DNA of 64,000 bases. Source: Fremontodendron californicum (Eukaryota > Streptophyta > Magnoliopsida > Malvales > Malvaceae). The stretch covers positions 625,001 to 689,000 of the forward strand of contig JAULJL010000040.1 of the NCBI GenBank assembly GCA_030761205.1. The letters are read 5' to 3'. The first letter of the stretch is position 1. Every line of letters begins with the position of its first letter. Positions 32,919 to 44,344 of this stretch are shown here, in pieces. Both the position numbers and the translations under genes were made by a program. The notes beneath the pieces are model-generated. The model worked only from the letters and a program-made list of their open reading frames with translations, made no database searches and was not told the origin of the DNA.

Positions 32919-33364
32919 ATTGTCCAATACCAGCCCAAGGAAAAATAAAAGCCTAACAATGTGTGGTTGCAATTGTGTGGTTGTAGTTGTGTGATTTAAA
33001 TGTGTGGTTGTTATTAAACAACAATGTGTGGTTGCAATTGTGTGGTTTAATGTGTGGTTGTAGTTGTGTGATTTAAATGTGTGGTTGTTATTAAACAACA
33101 ATGGGTGGTTGTAATTTATTTAGATTTTATATTTGTGTGGCTTGTGTTTGTCTTGGTATTGTATAAATACCCCCTCCCTTGCATTTGTAAATCATCAAGT
33201 AGTAAGCTTCAATAAGCAATAAAAGTTCTAAGTTTTCCTAAGGAGTTCTTCTCTAAAGAGTGTAGTCTAGAGTGAAGTGTGAGCATTTGTGAGTTTTCCT
33301 AAAATCTAAACTTTCTTCTTTGAGTGGTAAAATTAGAGTTATCTACTCTAAATTTTTCTCAACA
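32913..33364 (+). repeat. 3' LTR of copia element, complete (452 bp)
   Basis: Starts TGTTAAATTG after the polypurine tract and ends TCTCAACA, followed by host sequence CTATG. Serves as reference for the missing 12 bases of the 5' LTR. Confidence 0.94.
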
Positions 33365-33480
33365 CTATGATCAGGGCCAGTTGCAATATCGCCAGAGAAG
33401 GAAGTGATCTTGTTCCTATAATCCTCCTATCTCTCATGGCAAAGAGAGGAAAAGCATCAATGTTCTTTTAGCTAGGGTTG
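33365..33480 (+). pseudogene. BAHD acyltransferase pseudogene, 3' end beyond the copia insertion
   Basis: The target sequence CTATGATCAGGGCC recurs here and then continues the interrupted exon (EVILFL-like and HGKERKSINVLL segments with frameshifts). It is the natural C-terminus of the acyltransferase. Confidence 0.72.
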
Positions 33481-33588
33481 CAGCTTCTTCCATGAACAGA
33501 TACAGATTTAGATAACAAGAAATATTTGCAGAATGCTATTATACTATTACTAGGTCTTCTATTTCACTGTTCTAGTTCAATTCTCTTT

Positions 33589-33625
<37 letters not shown>

Positions 33626-35768
33626 CTACGTTTCGTCCGTAGAGCTGCAGGCAGAGGCAGCTGATCAGCAAAAGAAGAATTATGCATGATCAAGTAGTTC
33701 AGGGTAAAAGGGATATCAAAGGTGAACATTCTGTTCTGTGCTGTGTGGGGTGGTTTTTTGTTTTTACTTTGATGTGGATTTTTATATACTGAGAGCTGTG
33801 GAGGCACGTCAATTTGAACTTTTATTGCCCAGAAATTATGCATCTTTGATTTAAAATTTAATGTTATGTCTTATGTTTCATTGTTTCTTCAAAAGTACAA
33901 TGTCTTTGCCTGCATATTTGTAGGGTAAAAGTTGACTCAACGTACATATATATTTTTTACATCTTACTAAGATAATGCTTGATTGGCATTTTAAGTAAAA
34001 AAAAATTTCATGTTGAGTTTGCGTTTTCGTTAGAATTACTTAATGGAATTAACATAAGTGACCTAATTTATTAATAATAAAAATTCATTTATGTAATTTG
34101 ATGAAATTAAACGTTTATGATTTATATGAAAATTGATACTAAATTTAATGACTCATAATGTAAATTACCTATATTTGTATATAATGAATAACCCGCTGAA
34201 GAAGCTCATTGCAGATTAAGTGGTTGAGGTCTATTATACTACATCTGGTGGGAAAAGAATTCTAGGAAACATACTTAAAAAAAAAAAAAACTCTTGAGGA
34301 ACTGTTTCGACTGGTTGCTACTGCTGTTAAATCTCATTTTTGTATTTTTCCTAAAATTATAGGTTCTACCGTAAATAATACACTTTGTACTCAGTAGAGT
34401 ATAAGTCAAAAAGGATAACTATGTAAGCCTATACCCTTGGTTTTATATAGCAAGACTTACAGTCTCTTTTTAGATTTTGAAATAAAATTTCAATTACCCA
34501 AAAAAATAAAAAAAATAAAAAGAAAGATGTTTCATTTGCCTCCTAAATGATAACAAAAGTCTACTGTTAATTTAGTATTATTGTTGAAAAAGCTGGCACC
34601 TGAAAAAATTTGAGTTAAAAAAAATGTGTTTAAAAATATGATTTAAAATTTTTCAAGTGTTTGATATTAATGTGAAAAAATAATGTAAGGAATTAAAATG
34701 TCAAAAAATATGTTTAAAATAATAAAAATTTAAAAATACGAGAATAATAAAATTATTTTACTTAAAAACCGACTTTCAAATCCCAAAAATTTTATTTTTT
34801 TTAATTTTTTTATTTGAAGTATCAAACTATAATTTTAACTGTAAAAATTAAAAAATATATATATTTATTTAATATTAAAATTGTGATGAAACACAACTTT
34901 TAATCTTAAAAAGTATGCGGACGGCAACACTACGTCCCCTAAGGCTATCTTTTTCCAGTGGAACAGGTTTGGTCCGAGAAATAAAACCCAAAGATATTTT
35001 AACAGCCCTTACATTACATTCATAGAGAAGCCATATGGGTTTGCCTATCTTGTGGCATGAAATTAAATTTACCAAGAACAATTGGGAATAACGTAAAAAG
35101 AGCGAAAACTTAGTGCTCTGTCCTAAAATATATACTAATTAGATTCATTATACTTTGAATATATTTCTCAGTTCAATCTTGTTGACTTTATAAGCACATA
35201 TTTCTCTGTTCAATCTTGCTGACTTTATATGTACATACATGCATACATACATACATGCATACATACATACGCAGAAAACACATACACACACAAACATGTA
35301 TGCTCCTAGCGGAGATGTGCCTAAACATGGCAGCACAGTTTGGAGAGTGAGGAAGGAATGCAATAACTTGTAAATTGGATGAGGATCAACACTTAGTCAT
35401 CAAATCACACTAGATTTGTTTTACACAATATATAATTTTGATGGGTTCAGAAAGAGTCCAAGCCTATTCCCCAGTCTTAATATAACAAAGATCATGGCTC
35501 GTAGAGAGTATCGTGTGAGTGTCTATCAATGAATCCATAAGCTTTCTATTTGAGAAATAATGAAGAGAAAAAAAAGGCAACTAGCAAATACAAGAAACAC
35601 CCATTTTATAAGGATCACTGTTACTCAAGAATGCCCTCAAACAAACCATGTAACAATGAGGGATGGCACTTTCTTACTAATTATTTTGTGCTTCCTTCCA
35701 GCCCTGCAGATCTCAGGAACCCGTGACGCCATCTCACCAGCTTCAGTCTGAATCAAGACCAAACTTTG
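33481..35768. other. Intergenic DNA between the BAHD pseudogene and the MUB gene
   Basis: AT-rich, with a TA run at 33,591-33,621 and homopolymers. The open frame at 34875-35081 (minus) shows no recognisable motif. The last few hundred bases are probably the MUB 3' UTR on the minus strand. Confidence 0.5.
35222..35272. repeat. (ATAC)n/(ATGC) tetranucleotide microsatellite
   Basis: Runs of CATA with interspersed CATG units, including two repeats of the block CATGCATACATACATA. Confidence 0.88.
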
Positions 35769-37780
35769 TTACAATATGGAACACGAACACAAGTTTTTCC
35801 TGGAGCCCTCATCCACCTTCTTTTCTGCTATATACAAAAATTAACCACATTTTAACATTTAGCAGATGCACCAAGAAAGCATATAGAATATGCATATTTT
35901 GATCTCGAACTAATACAAGATAAAACCATCCGTTCCAATTCAAACTCTTACTCTCACTAGTCAATAAATAAATTACTTGCAGCAGAAAAGAAAAAAAATG
36001 TGCACAAGATCCGAGTACCTGTTTTCGCTTTTGTTACAGACGGCTGCACAACAACATGCATGATGATGACTGCTTTAGGAAGATCAGCAAAAGGTACTCT
36101 ACACTGGTCAACAGTCTTGTTGTTCTCCAAAATTTTCCCAGCATTTATCAGTTTGATGTCATTGGCTCCCTTAGGTGCAATTTTTTTATCTAAGACATGA
36201 AAACAATATAGATCCAACATTAGAAAGCACAAAGACAACATTTTTTTAATCTAAACCTTTGCTTGGGATAAGGAAACAAATAAAATATACGTAGTCAACA
36301 AAGAGAGCAGATTGTCAAATGAAATAGTAACTATTAAGTAATTCCAGCCCAAGAAATTTGAATGCTAAAAAGCAGGACGATTGAACAAGGCATCCTCCAT
36401 ACAAGAAGGATAGAATAGAAATTTTAATTCTTTACAAAGTTAGTTTAGCAAGTATTACACAATGAAAATATAAGCTCACCTTACCCTTACATTGAAAACC
36501 TTGAAGTAGTAAAGGCACAAGAAAGAAGACTCAAAAAAAATCCAAGATTAAAATTTGGACAAAAAATACATTTGTCTAACCACTTGCTTTATTTATCTCA
36601 AAGAGGTATCATCCACATATGTAAATGAACATATATTTGACGTCCAACCATTAACAGTCGATGCAGAATATGCAACAAAAGGATGAAGAGAAGTAGTAGT
36701 CTAAAACAATGAACCCAAAACCAAGAGGGAATAGGATGGTAGAGAAAACCCATGAATATAAATCTTCAGTCATGCATAAGCAATCAATATCAGCTTCATC
36801 CAAAATAAGATTAATCACATCAGAGAGCAAGAATCCACTTATAGGTTCTGAAAACAGAAGGTGGAGCTGCTGGGAATTAAGCAACTTAGGGAGCCTCCTA
36901 TGAGAACACCATATTCATTGCAGTCTATTTCAAGGCTAGAAAACTTGGGGATTTGTACAAACCAATTACCGATTATTATTAAAACGAAAGCCTGCCAGTG
37001 AGCAGTGATGCCATCAATCACTGTGATTAAACAGGTAACTATAACAGAGAACTTTGTATTTGCTGCAGATAGGAAAACAACTGTAGGATTAAGTTACACA
37101 GACATGACAGGAGAGCCTATTATTTCCCGAAAAGTGCACATTGTTAAGGTAATACAAGCAGCTAATAAATGCCATTTAAGCACCTTTAAATAATCAAACT
37201 TAAATGCCACTTGTTGAAAATAACTTCAAAACAAAAACTTTTAAACACAAATTTTCCGCACCACATTATCTTTAAGGCATGTAGAGAAAGTAGCGCTTTC
37301 ATGCTAATATCTCCAAAAGGGAATGAAACAAAATTCTTTCGCAAGGAAAATGAACAAATGTAAAAGTTATTCAGTGAACCCCTAACTATAAAATAAAAAT
37401 AAAAACAAATGTAAAGGGAACAATGAAACCAATTTATGCATCCCTAGGACCAACATAAAAGCAAAACACCCTTGCCTTGATTCATAAGAACTATGCACCT
37501 TAGCCGCAAACTTAGAATTTCAGTCATTAGAAACTGGCCTTTGAACAAACTTATATTTAGAGTTAATTCTACATTTACAAAGCAAACCAAATTCAAATGA
37601 ACATGAAAACAAAAAACTTAAATTTTTATAGAGAAAGCGGAAGCACTGACCTTTAGGCCATTCAGCAACAATTCTTTCCTTGAGCATAGCAACGGTTGAA
37701 ACAGGTGAGTATCGAAATGGACCGATATCCGATCCATCATACAATCGGAACTTAAGTTCTACCAGTTCCTCCTCCGGCAT
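35769..37780 (-). CDS. MUB: Membrane-anchored ubiquitin-fold protein (MUB), complete, 119 aa
   Basis: Three coding exons on the minus strand: 37651-37780, 36019-36189 and 35769-35827. Phases agree and each has GT/AG borders. The product begins MPEEELVELKFRLYDG, has the ubiquitin-like beta-grasp fold through residue ~100 (GKILENNKTV, MHVVVQPS) and ends CSCSIL. The terminal CSIL is a CaaX box whose Leu favours geranylgeranylation; the Cys two residues upstream is a likely palmitoylation site. Known family role: plasma-membrane anchoring, where MUBs dock group VI E2 ubiquitin-conjugating enzymes. The length matches Arabidopsis MUBs (about 115-120 aa), closest in start to MUB3. The 5' UTR probably extends to about 38,200. 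Confidence 0.94.
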
Positions 37781-38300
37781 TTGAATTTTCCAACTTTTCC
37801 ACCAAATTTAAACAAATAAAAACCCTTCCTTTAAAATAAAAAAATAAAAAAAAGAGTAAAAATCACTCTCAAATTCACCACTAAATACAATATTTTCACT
37901 TTCAAAACCAAAACCAAACAAATGATAACCCTGTTTTAGTTGCCTAGAAAAAGCAAGAAAATTGAACAGAAACTTAAATAAACAGAACACCCTGAAGGGT
38001 TACCTGGAAAATAAAAGAAAAGTAACAGATTCTAAAATCACACCTCACTCCACTCCAACACTTCAACTTTTTTAAATAAAAGAAGAAAAGAATAAAAAGA
38101 GATTCAAAATTAAGAAAATAATCTAAAAAAATAAAATTACAACAAAATAAGAAAATAAAATACCTTTTAAGAAATAGATGAAATGAATCGTCGAGCTCTT
38201 TTTTTCTTAAGGGATTTATATGAGCGAGACTTTAAATATTCAAAGATTTGGTTAAATCTTCAAAAGAACCCAGATTACACCCGATCTTCACGCTTTATTT
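37781..38300 (-). promoter_or_regulatory. 5' UTR and promoter region of the MUB gene
   Basis: AT-rich leader upstream of the MUB start. A GGTAACC motif on the plus strand at about 37,999 (complement GGTTACC) may mark a 5' UTR splice donor on the minus strand, but the structure is uncertain. Confidence 0.35.
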
Positions 38301-39035
38301 TTTTTTAGTAATTTTTTTGTTAGGAGGAAAAAAAGAAGTTAGATTTGGAGTCAATGTGTCAGTAAATGTCAGTTTAGGACATTGCAAAAAGAACAAGTTT
38401 TGATCTTTTGTTTACTTTAAAATAATCCAACCATTTTCGTAATTATTATGTGGCAGATTTTTGTTGGTTTACTAAGAAAGACCAAAGCTGAAGTTGATGA
38501 TGGTAAGGGAGTTGATGCTATCCAGTCAGTTTGACCAAATTTTAAGCGCGTCTGTGACACACGGATAAGGCAAGAAAAGCGAAAATAAATGACAGAGAAA
38601 AAAATGGAAAATTCTAAAAAAAAGTTTTGTCTATTTAGATTTTAAATTTTTCACCTCAACCATTTATTATAAAAAAAAAAATTATTTACAGGTTAACCGG
38701 ATAACATTTAACCTAAAAGAAAAAGTTTCACAATTTTTTCTTTTCTTCAATTCAGTCACTGCCCTCATTCCCTCAAACAAATCGCCGCTTGCCCATAGCC
38801 AAGATGTGAAGAGGAAGAGGGAACTCCTATATCCCTCAAACAAAGACTCCGAAGAGTTCAACAAAAAAAAAAGACCAATTTCTTTCACGTTTCCTGTAAG
38901 TTTTTCTTTTTCTCGATCTATTTCTGTCAAATTTATTCCTCCTTTAGAAATTCTTTTTTGTTTGTTTGTTGAGAGGGGGGAGGGGGTTGATGTTACTGCT
39001 ACTAGTTTCTCATATTGGAACTATTGTGCATCTAG
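38301..39035. other. Stretch before the gene-fragment array
   Basis: No recognised gene. A GA-rich open frame from 38,806 (MKRKRELLYPSNK...) shows no family motif. The left edge of the fragment-carrying unit probably lies here, but no terminal repeat could be fixed. Confidence 0.4.
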
Positions 39036-39253
39036 GTTGAGCAACTTCACAAGATTTTCAAGTTGTGTGGTTCACCATCAAAGGCATATTGGAAACAGTT
39101 GAGGCTGTCTACAACTTTTCGACCTCCCAATCATACAAACCTAGTCTAGTAGATGCTTTCAGGAACTTTCCTCAATCTTCCTTGGGTCTTTTGAGCACTC
39201 TTCTTGCTTTAGATCCTGCATATCGTGGTTCTGCTTCTTCAGCCCTTCAAAAT
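39036..39253 (+). pseudogene. CDK-like protein kinase exon fragment (frameshifted)
   Basis: Starts after an acceptor (CATCTAG) with VEQLHKIFKLCGSPS, then AYWKQLRLSTTF. After a frameshift near 39,130 it continues as YKPSLVDAFRNFPQSSLGLL and LLALDPAYRGSASSALQNE, and ends at a donor GTAAGT (39,254). This is the C-lobe of the plant CRK/IBS1-type CDK-like kinases, the region following the HxxKIF helix. Only one exon is present, so it cannot be a working kinase. It is the first of three unrelated fragments in the same orientation. Confidence 0.77.
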
Positions 39254-40800
39254 GAAGTAAGTATGGATTGGAAGCTTATTTAGTGCCATTCTATTTTTCT
39301 TTCTTTGCAGCGAAGAAGAGGAAAAGGAAGGCCTTTTCAGTTCAATCTTTATTTATCTTTATTTTTCCATATTGATATCTAGCTTTGTTATTTTCAATTA
39401 GAAATTCTTTAGTCAGTGTGCAGTGATTAAGAATACTTCTCGAACCAATCTTCAATATGCTGAAGTTTCTTCTTTTAATGTTAGAAAATAATGATATTAT
39501 TTTTCTGCATCTTTTATATGATAGAATTGCCGATTTTCTTGCTTTCACAGAATGAACACCAAATGGAGTTATGCCATCTTATTCTGGACCAAGTTAAATG
39601 TCTGCCAAGGAAACTTATCAGTCTATTACCATTGCATTTGCATCATATTTTCATTACCATGTTTCTTTTAGAAGTGAAAGAGTTTTTTCATATTTTCACT
39701 ACTTTCGATACTTGAACAAAATCATGCACTATCCCTTTCAAAGAAAAGGAGAAAGAAAAACAAAGAGCATAAAATAACCACATAGTTTCAATGAAAAAAA
39801 TGACAATTACTGAGTGAAACTAAAAATAAAAAATATTAACCAGAATGCATTGTTTGACAAGTGGAGTTTGAGTAGAAAGCCAGAAGCCTACATGAGGATA
39901 TAACAAAATATGTATGTATTCTGAATCACTTTGTTGTGCATGACATATGACATTCTGTTGGTATGTATAATCTTTGAGTTTGCTGAGTTGTTGAAATTGT
40001 GGGTTACAAGTTATAGAAATGTTTTGGGTGATAGCTTGCTTGTCTTAGCTCACTTTTTTAACCTCTCCCTACAATTAATTTAAAACATGTCAAAAAATAA
40101 TAAATGCTGTGGTTGGGTTCAGTAACTGCATGAAAGGGTTTATAAGTACTTCCTCTTGCCTAGTATGAAATATTGAAATGAAAAATGTGATTATGACAAG
40201 ATAATACCGGATTAACTTATCTGGCCTACTATTTCTATGGGCATTCTAGTAAAATAGTACCTGATTGACTTATCTATTACCTTCTTGGCTGGCTTTGTTT
40301 TTATTATTTAAAGTGCAAATGAATCACTTGGAAAGCTTTTCGTTACTGGTTAAAGCTGACAAGCAGAATCACTTTGTTCTTTTTGAACTTCTAATTGCCA
40401 TTGGGTGCTGCAATAATCCATCTTTGAACCATGCTGCTCAGAAAGAGATAATGGTCCCCCAATCTCCTACAACGGTCAAATGGAAAATCTCTTGTAACTG
40501 TCTTTGGGAATATAATTTGCTCTTAAATCCTGATTACCTTTCTCCTATAATTGTCATTGTTTCAGTAATCAAAGCCATATTTTTATTTTTATTTTTCATT
40601 AAAATTATGGCTGTAAATCCTTCATGATGCATTTTGTTGGTTCTCCAATGATTTCTACTCCATAGCATAGGGAAAATGGAACTTTCCACTCTTCTCTACA
40701 GACAATTAGCTCCTTCAGTCACTTTTCTTTCTTATTAATGGTTAGATAGTCTTGTGTGCCAAAGTGGCTCATGACTAACTTGTTTTTTTTCTGCTTCAAG
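39254..40800. other. Spacer between kinase and EDR2-like fragments
   Basis: Intron-like, T-rich sequence. Short open frames (39491-39715, 40265-40627) match no family I recognise. If spliced it would be an intron of phase 0, since the kinase exon ends and the EDR2 exon begins at codon boundaries. Confidence 0.45.
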
Positions 40801-42846
40801 ATTGCTTGTTCCACAGCTGGAGAAGCTCGAAAATGGATGGAGGCATTTGACCATGCCAAGCAACAGGTACAATGAAGGCAGTTAAAATGGTTTGATTCAT
40901 AAATGTGGTTGCATTCTTGGAAAAGAAGAAATTGTTTTGCTCTCATGAATTTTTCACATATATTGCTACCTATTTTGACAGGCTGAATATGAGCTTTCAA
41001 GAGGAGGTAGTACCAGAAACAAATTAAGCATGGAGGCTGAGTAAGCCATTTTTCCTTGACTATCTTGCTATAGTAGTCTGACTTGATTTTGCTAATAATT
41101 AAAGACAAATTTTATGGATAACTGATTGTATATATGAAGATTGAGGTGAAGATTCCATTAATAGATTCCAATTGGTAGGTTGAGAAGAGACTAAGAATGG
41201 AAGGATATTTATCTCTAAGAGGAATAAATACAGTATAACTACATATCCTTTGATGTAACTTAAGTTGAAGCAAAAATTTTGGTTTTGGTAAATTGACTGG
41301 TGATTTCATTTTCATATATATGTTTATTTTGACTCTGTAGCTGAACTAGAAGGTATAGTAGCTAGTAGCTATTTGTAACAAAATCAAGTTGATCCTTACA
41401 TGCTTGTACATATTATACTTTGTTTTGTCCACATTTTTTTCTGAAAGAAAAATAAATTACTCTGCTTGTTTTATTCTGAAGTATTGATTTGGAATTCCAT
41501 CGACCTCGAGTAAGGCGGTATGCGAGTGGATTAAAAAAGCTTATAAGAATTGGGCAAGGTGAGTAGGTATTTGCCTTCATTATAATTTTGGGCATTGCAT
41601 CTTTGAAGTTCAAAAAGAGAAGTTTGGTTTGTCATATTTTTGGAAACTTTTAATACTCAAAGAAGATTTTTTGTTGTCCACTTTGTGGTATAAAATAACG
41701 TCTTAATGTATCGAAGTTAGCATGTTTCCTCACATAAATTATTGTGTAAAAGCATTCCAAATGCAGTTTATTATGTGCACCTTTTAGATATTACCAATAA
41801 AATTACAGTCAAGTTATGGTAAGCTAATGCTTCATGCTTGAGTCTTAAGATAAAGAGAATGCTGCATCTCATTGTCTCCATTGCATGTTTGGTGGGTCTT
41901 GGTGGAACTTTCCCATCTTCAATGAAGGTGATAAAAAGTTAAGTGTGCATCCCTAGTTAGTTCAATTGGACAGTTTTGAGAAAGTTAACTCTGTGAAACA
42001 TTGAAAGTCAAGATAACAATTTCTTAAATTTGAAGATACCTTGATTTTAGAAGTTTCAGCCTTTCAGAAGTGACATGTTGAGCATTTTGTCATGTGAAGC
42101 ACAGAGAACAACCTTGAATAAATCTTTTGTAGAAAATTGATGATTTGGAGAGATTGTAAAAAAGATTATTGTGTCATATTATAGCAGAAAAATGTGCTAG
42201 GAATGAGAAGTTAGATTTAGGAATTAATTAAAATGAAGGGCCTTTTCTTTCCAAAAACGTTTTCCTCCTTCAGGTTCTTTTTATTTATTTTAATATAGTA
42301 ACTTTTTATGTTTCTAATAAGTATTAATGAATTTCAATTTAATATAATAATTTTATAGTGCTGAGTAAAATTTTTAGTTTTCTTTATTTTGGCCCTAAAC
42401 CCTAAACCTTTTTTTGGTTAAATGAAAGGCATTAATCCAAAAGAAAAATGGCAAGATAAGAAAGTGTAAAGAATACCAATGGAATTGAACTTTTCGGATT
42501 GAAGTAATGATATATGATGTATTCTTCATACTCTCACTGTTAATGGTTCACTGCAATCAATCATGTCCTATAAACAATTCTATTTTGTCAGAACTGCTCT
42601 AGCTTTATTCATATGATTGGGCTGGTTTCTAAGCATGTCGAAAATAAGATTTGAAATTTTCCTCTCTTTAAGATGTGGAGAATGAAATATTTCACTATTT
42701 GTAAAGATATGTCATCTTGAGTCTCTCAATATGCTAAGAAAATGGAATGATCCTAATGAATAAACATTTTTTCTATAACAATCTAATAGTTTGCTTTCTG
42801 TTTGGTTTCAGGTGTTAGAATCTTTGAGGATATGGCTGATTCAGAG
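40801..42846 (+). pseudogene. EDR2-like (PH-START) gene fragment, four exons
   Basis: Exons 40801-40866 (IACSTAGEARKWMEAFDHA), 40982-41040 (AEYELSRGGSTRNKLSMEA), 41482-41558 (DLEFHRPRVRRYASGLKKL) and 42812-42846 (GVRIFEDMADSE). All have AG and GT borders and compatible phases. They match the end of the PH domain, the linker and the start of the START domain of the plant EDR2 family. Family members are over 700 residues; the stretch between the third and fourth exons is missing relative to the family, and both ends are absent. The fragment cannot provide EDR2 function. It is intact at splice sites, which suggests capture from genomic DNA and not from mRNA. Confidence 0.77.
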
Positions 42847-42954
42847 GTATTTATACAATCATAGTTATTATTTCTTTTATTTTATTGGAACATATCACAT
42901 ATAAAGCATCTTTACATTACCAGTATAGCAGTTAAAAACTTAATCCAATGCCAG

Positions 42955-43145
42955 GTATGCAGTTTACAGATATTGCAGATGGTGATATACGGTATTGGCA
43001 GCATTGAGTCTCATGAAACTCCTCGACTTCAGCTTAGCCTTGCAGTTTTAATGAAAAGAAAGTTCAGTTGGGTTAGAGATATAGAGGTGTTTGATCCAGT
43101 TCTATCTGCTATTGAGTCTCGGGTTTTAGAGTCCCTTGGCTATTC
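42955..43145 (+). pseudogene. SRR1-like exon fragment
   Basis: Follows an acceptor (TGCCAG, 42,949-42,954) and encodes MVIYGIGSIESHETPRLQLS, then RDIEVFDPVLSAIESRVLES, matching the SRR1-like domain (SENSITIVITY TO RED LIGHT REDUCED family). Homology stops after SILS, where a normal SRR1 protein would continue. Phase 0 at its start agrees with the phase 0 end of the EDR2-like exon, so splicing would fuse them in frame. Confidence 0.76.
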
Positions 43146-44344
43146 CATTCTATCTCCAATATTTTTGTATAAAACGAAGTTTTTATGTACTCTTTGTGTT
43201 CAATATTCATAATTAATTAAGCAGCAAATTCCTTAGTGCCAAGGCTGGTGCCTGCACATAGGTAAAACTTGACTGAATTTCGTCTTCTTTCTACAATGTC
43301 GGACATGTTTTCAGTAATTATATCTAGTTCTTGGCGACGATTAGTATTCAGCTTTGATAGATTGGCTCGTGTTCTTGTATCAATATATTGCTTTCTAATA
43401 TTAGCAATAATACTATCTGCAAGCCAAAACAGAATAGGAGACAAGAAAAAAGAATCAAACTTATCTAATTGTGATCAACAAATACTGCCTAATTTCCATA
43501 TTGCTTAATGTTGAAATAAAAAATTGGAAACGTGAAAGCAATATGTTGATACAATTAATTCTTATATTATATTTCCTTAAGTTTCCTCTGGTTATTTAAC
43601 AATCAAATGCCATAATTGCTTCAAACTTGTTAATATAAGCTATAAACCGATTATTGGGGATATTACCAAATCTAATAAAGCTATATGGTCTTGTAATTTT
43701 TTTATGAGGCTACGACCAAATAACTTAAGGGAAAAAGAAAAAAGATCAAGCAAACTAGTAGTAAATGATTTAGAGGACGATGAAGCGGTTGTCCAAAGAT
43801 ATTGAAAATTTTAATTGTCACGTTTATAGCGGCTTTGGCTAGTTCAAATTAAATCTACTAATTATTATATATTTTTTATGTTACCCGAATTCGGGATGAA
43901 TGTCGGATATGAATATGTGTTTGACATGGGTGTACTTATTTTTTTTAAGTTTTTCATATACTTGGAGGATCATACTCTATATCCATGTCCGAAATGACTT
44001 CAGCATTGGAGTCTACGTAAAAAAATGTAAAATTTTAATTTAATGAATACAAATAAACATTTTATATTTATAAATTATTTAATTTTTTATAAAAAATAAT
44101 TTGTTTAGAAAAAAAATAAATAAGAAAAAGAAAAATAATTATTTTTAATAAAAATAATGTAAACATATTATATTTTATAAATTATTATATTTTTGAAATT
44201 TGAATTTTATTTAAATTACTTGTAATATATTTGTGTAATTTACGTAATATTAAGTAGTAAAAAAAATTACATAGATTATGATCAATTTTTGATTCCCTTT
44301 TTTCATTACATTAATAGATTACATGACAATATCCTTTAATGATT
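43146..44344. other. Intergenic DNA right of the gene-fragment array
   Basis: AT-rich. A minus-strand open frame at 43217-43444 has low-complexity charged residues without a recognised domain. A GC-richer block at about 43,880-44,020 (CCGAATTCGGGATGAATG) resembles common plant repeat ends. No gene recognised. Confidence 0.45.

Larger units (their letters stand above)
28103..33364 (+). mobile_element. Ty1/copia retrotransposon, nearly intact and young
   Basis: Two LTRs (28103-28542 truncated at its left end, and 32913-33364 complete at 452 bp) flank a tRNA-Met primer site, a single long polyprotein frame and a polypurine tract (GAGGGGGAG, 32,904-32,912). Over the shared 440 bp I find a single difference (A against G within TTTARATTTTATA), which implies a recent insertion. 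The order gag, protease, integrase, RT, RNase H is copia. It interrupts the BAHD pseudogene. The left junction is abnormal (see findings). Confidence 0.95.

Noticed and set aside
34875..35081. 68-codon minus-strand open frame
   Set aside because: No recognisable motif, no exon context, in AT-rich intergenic DNA.
38806..39102. 98-codon open frame before the kinase fragment
   Set aside because: Its last part overlaps the kinase exon in the wrong frame; the rest is low-complexity without a family.
43217..43444. Charged minus-strand open frame of 75 codons
   Set aside because: I recognise no family and see no exon structure; not supported as a gene.
38301..44300. Helitron ends around the three-gene fragment array
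   Set aside because: No convincing TC start or hairpin plus CTRR end could be placed by eye; the carrier remains unassigned.
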